The notes below the pieces were generated by a model. That model searched no databases, was not told the origin of the DNA, and saw nothing but the letters and a program-made list of their open reading frames with translations. 64,000 nt of DNA from Lepturacanthus savala (taxonomy: Eukaryota > Chordata > Actinopteri > Scombriformes > Trichiuridae): assembly GCA_030544235.1 (NCBI GenBank), contig CM060470.1, positions 8,248,856 through 8,312,855 on the forward strand. Direction: 5' to 3'. Below are positions 59,451-64,000 of the stretch, piece by piece; the stretch's first letter is position 1, and each line of letters starts with the position of its first letter. Position numbers and translations under genes: made by a program.

Positions 59451-59935
59451 GTTACGTATAATACATGGACCATGTATGAATTTTGTAGATATGTAATGGA
59501 GAAGGGCAAATAAAAACAAAGCGTTCCTTTGCGAATGAACCCTTTCTTGCAATCATTAGCCAGCCTCAGATTTCAGACAGGTTGCGGAGTAAATAGCGTT
59601 TTTTTCTCCAGTGTTGAATGAGTGATGAGCTTTTAATGGTGTATCATTCTTTAGTATTTAGCAGAATGTTTATTTTTTTTCATTAAACGATCAATCGTTC
59701 AATCTGTCGAAACTGTATTTGCTTAGCATCTTCCATACAGGTTAATGCAAAACAATGCACTAAGAAGATACAAAACAGATGAATAAGATTGATGAAAAAA
59801 GTATATAACAATATTTAGTAATAAATAAGTTAGAATAAATACAATAAAATAGCTTGTGAACCAAAGGTTACTATCTAAATGACACATTTTACCTTCCTGT
59901 TGTCCTCCAGGGTCAAACTGACCTCAATGTTCCGT
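59451..59935. other. AT-rich DNA with a TTAA-family fragment
   Basis: ACCTTCCTGTTGTCCTCCAG and GGTCAAACTGACCTC at 59890-59924 resemble the fish 'TTAACCCTCCTGTTGTC' repeat. Otherwise no feature. Confidence 0.45.
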
Positions 59936-60180
59936 TTCTTCCTTTATTGTTTTTCCTCCCTTCCTTCCTCGCTCATTTCCTTCCCCTCCTTCCTTACATC
60001 TTTCTTCTACCCTTTCTTTCTTTCTCCCCTCCCTCCCTCCCTCCCTTCCTTCCTTCCTCACTTATTTCCTCCTGTCTTTCATCCACGCTTCCTTTTTCCT
60101 CCCTGTCTCCCTTCCTCCATGTTTCCTCTCTCCATTCCTTCCTTCCTTCCTTCCTTCCTTCCTTCCTTCCTTCCTTCCTC
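59936..60180 (+). repeat. (TTCC)n-rich polypyrimidine tract
   Basis: About 245 bp almost wholly pyrimidine on the plus strand, ending in about 40 bp of pure CCTT repeats. It yields the artificial LPSFLPSF frames. Long homopurine-homopyrimidine tracts can form triplex DNA. Confidence 0.93.
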
Positions 60181-60184
60181 TAAA

Positions 60185-60540
60185 GTATAGTTTTGCAGTG
60201 TTCTCTCAAGCACCTCACTGGAGCTCTAGAAAGCACCGTTTGTGTTTGATTTGTCTCATAAATATTCATGAGCCGCTTTTCTGATTGGCTGATCTTCACT
60301 TGGAAGACTAAAAGATGTGTGTGTGTGTGTGTGACAGCGGGGGCAGATGGGCCGTGCTGGGAACCTCTACAGGTAGAGGCTGCTACCGTATGACATCACA
60401 AAGTCAAGGAAGTACAAAAGATCCATGAGATGACAATGTTTCGAATTCCAAGCTGTGTGAATTTGGCCATTTTTCTTTACTTGTTTGGTGCATGGGATAG
60501 TTTTCAGTCGTTATAAAACTCTCTAGACCTTTAAATTTAC
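60185..60540 (+). repeat. Dispersed repeat, partner of 42855-43170
   Basis: Same block order as the 42.9 kb copy (GTGTTCTCTCAAGCACCTC, TTGTCTCATAAATATTCATG, AACCTCTACAGGTAGAGGCT, ATGACATCACA) with extra internal sequence (CTGATTGGCTGATCTTCACT and a (GT)n at 60315-60332). The extra sequence suggests this copy is nearer full length. Begins right at the (TTCC)n tract. Confidence 0.6.
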
Positions 60541-61429
60541 AAAAAAAAAAAAAAGTTAGAGGATTTCAACACTTCCAACTACTCCAAGAACCAAGTGGAA
60601 TAGTGGACATGATTGGGGTGGACACATTTTTCTGTAACATTTGACACGTTTTTGTGGTTTAAAGTTTTGCAGGTAGGAGCCGACTTTAATACCTGTGGTT
60701 GTTATTGATTGATTCATGCAATATTCTTATCCTTGCACCGCTTGATTGGACAGAAGGATGCATACACACTTTATCCGCCAGTGTCGTAAGCGTTTTGATT
60801 TTGGACATTGGTTCACCCTTTTATTGTGGCCATTTAGATTTATGGCACTTGAATTTATGAGGCAGAGGGCTCATTTCATCAGTGTCCGTGTGTGTGTGTA
60901 TGCATTATGTGTGAGAGAGATGGATATTGGCTACAGTGAGCCAGCCTGTACCTTTTGGTGATGCAATTTCTGTATTGTATTTGTATGCTTCACTATGGGC
61001 TTATAATGATTATATGACTTGTTTTTGGTGCAACAGTAATACAATTAAACTGTAGCCATGATGGATGGTTGTTGCATTATTGTTGCAATAATTTGGGCTG
61101 ATGTCTGTGCAGGCTGGATGGGGCAATAGTTCAGTCGTGATGGTGTTTGGGGAATGGCGATAACCCCGGGACCCATTGTATTTTAATGCGACCTTGAGTG
61201 CAATGCTGTATTGCCCTTAACAACAGCCACTCATGTACAGCTGGGGTGGCTTAGAGTCAAGGTCAGAAAATCAACAGATATGCTCAAATATTTGCTATCT
61301 CTTCATGGCCTAGAAAGTAAATGAAGAAGAAAACGTGTATGAATGCTAAATATAACCCACATTGTGTTTTGTTTGGTAAAAAAAAAAATGCTTTAATCTT
61401 TGAACCTCACAACTCTCCTCAGGTCTTTG
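60541..61429. other. Ordinary unique DNA, nothing recognised
   Basis: A-run at 60541-60553. No gene. Confidence 0.55.
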
Positions 61430-62000
61430 GAAACATTTAGGGGGAGTCGGAACATTCCTACCAGCCACTGCCGGGATCTAATTATGCAATATCAAATAAC
61501 TAATACATCACAATGTCACCTGCACAGTGTCGTGAAATAAAGACAGCTCACAGCATGCACAATTTTCACACTGCATACTCATTACCAGGCCCAAACAGCA
61601 CCTTTTCATACAGGAAAAGCAGGTGACAGTGCTTTAGATAGACATAGAATAAATAAATTAGAACATATTAAAGAAACATTAAGAATGTTTTAAAATCCTC
61701 CAAAGAACAACACTCATTTTAAGATGGGAAGGGAAAAATAAAATAAAATCCCAAAATATGTCATGCGGGTATTTGCAATGACAGTGATGGCGGGGTGTGG
61801 GAGTGATTCATGTTGCAGTTATACTGTAATTGATAACATGGAAGTTGTTGCAGCAGCTGTGCACAAACTGCAAATCACTTCTCCCAAGTGCCAAATTACC
61901 CCTGTCTTCCAGAAATGTGCATACGCAAGAAGTTAGGATGCGTGTAGGAAAATGGCCTTTTGTCAAATTTTTTGATAATCTGAGGATGGAACCCTGTTCC
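61430..62000. other. Weak candidate conserved non-coding block
   Basis: Complex unique sequence at 61430-61635 (CGGGATCTAATTATGCAATA) and 61770-61960 (CTGTAATTGATAACATGG). No credible frame. Confidence 0.28.
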
Positions 62001-62279
62001 CAATAATAAATGAGATCGCATTGTCTTTTCTGTCATTGTCATTCAGCTGCTGAATGAGCCGTGCTGTGACATTGCCTTCACAATCACTGTACATATGGTC
62101 GAACACACCCTTCTGTCACTCTTGCAGTCCCATGCGTATGAGGATCCAATATTCCATTGGCTTAATGATGAAAATAAAATATTATTTTTGTATCGACGTG
62201 GCGATTTCTTCTCTTTTAAGTGTATGTAAGATGTGCTGGCTCTTGAGAATGGGGGGAAAAAAGAACTGACTAAAGCAGT

Positions 62280-62689
62280 TTCAGCTGGATACTTTCAATC
62301 GTGTTAAATGGATTTTCTTAATGCCAAATCTGTTACTTTATAGATCAGGCTTCCCAGAGTGCAGATCAAACTCATTTAAGCTGCAATATTTCTGACAGCT
62401 CCATGCTTCCACCGAACCAAACCAGGAAAAAAAAAGTATTCGCTCGACCTATTTGTTATCCATACCTCCATTTCACACATCAGTTTCAGAAAAATCTCGA
62501 TTACTGCCATTGTTACAGTTCACTTTAGCGACCTGCCTAGTCATCTGACAGCTTCAGAAGTTTTCTTTGATGTGGTTTATTCACTCTGTCTTTTCTTTTT
62601 TATTGCCAGCTTTAGATCAGAAATGTTGGAATGCTAAACGTGCATTAGCTCGACTCATTAGAGTAGACTGTGAAATTTTGCTCTGAAAT
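62280..62689. other. Weak candidate conserved non-coding block
   Basis: Repeat-free sequence with CTCATTTAAGCTGCAATATT and GCATTAGCTCGACTCATTAG. Texture only. Confidence 0.28.
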
Positions 62690-62936
62690 CTGCATTAGAT
62701 TGCTGTATTTTACAATAAATCACAGTAGATGAACAATTACACTAGAGAATCACAGTACTGTATGATAATACTACTAATCACCTAATAATGTAAATACAAC
62801 TGAAATAACTGTATTTAATCGATCTTGTATCATACAATTAATCAGCCAATATTCTAAATACAACTGAAATAACAGCATTTATTTTTTATTTTCATTTTAT
62901 TATTAATCACCCATACAATAATACAAATGAAATCAC

Positions 62937-62992
<56 letters not shown>

Positions 62993-62999
62993 CTGTGAC
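62690..62999. mobile_element. ACTGTAAA-type element, diverged
   Basis: Contains GTAAATACAACTGAAATAAC twice in diverged form (62790, 62855), CACAGTACTGTATGATA and TAACTGTATTTAATC, as in the 57 kb copy (GTAAATACAACTGAAAATAC). Ends are eroded; a (TA)n tract occupies its right part. Confidence 0.5.
62939..62980. repeat. (TA)n microsatellite
   Basis: 42 bp of pure TA, followed by GTTAGTTAGTTA. Confidence 0.95.
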
Positions 63000-63571
<572 letters not shown>

Positions 63572-63744
63572 ATGATTCTCTTGAGGTTTGTTTTACCATT
63601 TTTTTTTTATTGAGATCAAGGGATATACCTACAGAAACAAGAGACCAGCACCAAAATTATTAAAAACAATATTTTCATGGTTAAGGAAACCTAACAAGGT
63701 AACCAAGAGATGAGAAACAAATGGGTTGATAGACACTAGCTTTA

Positions 63745-63838
63745 AGTGTATTTTACAGCTGACTTAAGACATCGGTCAAAACCGACCCTTTAACATAAGC
63801 GACGATGACAGCAAACTGTCACAAGAGGAAGGTTAAGA
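63745..63838 (-). repeat. End of a TTAA-bordered (piggyBac-style) fish repeat
   Basis: On the minus strand it starts TTAACCTTCCTCTTGTGAC, followed by an AAAGGGTCGGTTTTGACC segment. TTAA is the piggyBac target site, but no transposase is present and the other end is not visible. Confidence 0.4.
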
Positions 63839-63859
63839 TACAAGAGGGTTTGTCCATGA

Positions 63860-64000
63860 CAAGAGTGGGCATCCCTGGTCCTGGAGAGCCCCTGTGGGTG
63901 CAGGTTTTTGTTCCAACCAAGCATTTACACACCTGATTCTACTAACCAACCACTGGACTCCTTGATTAGGACCTTCATTAGTAGAATCAGGTGTCTTACT
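63860..64000 (+). mobile_element. Palindromic hAT-like MITE, cut by window edge
   Basis: GAGTGGGCATCCCTGGTCCT, GGAGAGCCCCTGTGGGTGCA, GGTTTTTGTTCCAACCAAGC, then ACACACCTGATTCTACTAA and its inverted TTAGTAGAATCAGGTGT. Same family as 27638-27767. The right end lies beyond the window. Confidence 0.7.

Noticed and set aside
59879..60190. LPSFLPSF frames that might look like a low-complexity secreted protein
   Set aside because: They translate the (TTCC)n polypyrimidine tract.

Overview
This window reads as teleost (ray-finned fish) nuclear DNA from a gene-poor stretch, intergenic or deep intronic. It is AT-rich and full of dinucleotide microsatellites. Its repeats are typical of fish: tRNA-derived SINEs with a V-SINE-type central domain, L2/CR1-like LINE debris, hAT, PIF/Harbinger and Tc1-like DNA-transposon remnants, and several small non-autonomous families. 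I found no bacterial or viral gene organisation and no intact host protein-coding gene. Most open reading frames are microsatellite translations (YIYI, CVCV, LPSF), antisense frames of repeats, or chance frames with no family resemblance that I recognise.

Layout. 1-7.4 kb: a V-SINE end, a (TA)n tract, unique AT-rich DNA, one complete Tc1-like MITE (3095-3560) and a LINE 3' tail (about 5700). 7.4-10.15 kb: an ACTGTAAA-type repeat with an embedded (TA)n, then a hAT-like element of about 1.2 kb. 10.7-14.15 kb: a cluster of high-complexity, repeat-free, homeodomain-motif-rich blocks that look like conserved non-coding (enhancer-like) elements, broken only by one SINE. 15.4-20.8 kb: mostly LINE remains, including a broken reverse-transcriptase gene (16.64-17.96 kb). 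21-28 kb: repeat-dense, with a dead hAT transposase (about 26.0-24.19 kb, minus strand) and a nested group of V-SINE and hAT MITE. 30.5-32.6 kb: a second cluster of enhancer-like sequence. 33.5-37.1 kb: diverged repeat copies that pair with ones in 22-27 kb, plus a V-SINE with a clear 12-bp target duplication. 37-44 kb: mostly unique. 44.5-50.3 kb: a third cluster of candidate conserved non-coding blocks, interrupted by MITEs and an L2 fragment. 50.3-53 kb: microsatellites and two half-MITEs. 54-57 kb: GC-richer candidate regulatory blocks. 57-64 kb: an ACTGTAAA MITE, an LTR-like repeat, a Harbinger remnant carrying a dead MYB/SANT-like frame, a (TTCC)n tract and further AT-rich repeats.

No genes work together here in the operon sense. 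The simplest reading is a gene desert or large intron holding long-range regulatory elements for a developmental gene outside the window. The conserved-element calls rest only on sequence texture (unique, complex, TAAT/ATTA-rich) and need cross-species alignment. No previously undescribed system could be demonstrated. The least explained items are an 86-codon open stretch on the minus strand at 48.26-48.52 kb, a block open in three frames at 10.7-11.05 kb, and the texture-defined non-coding clusters.
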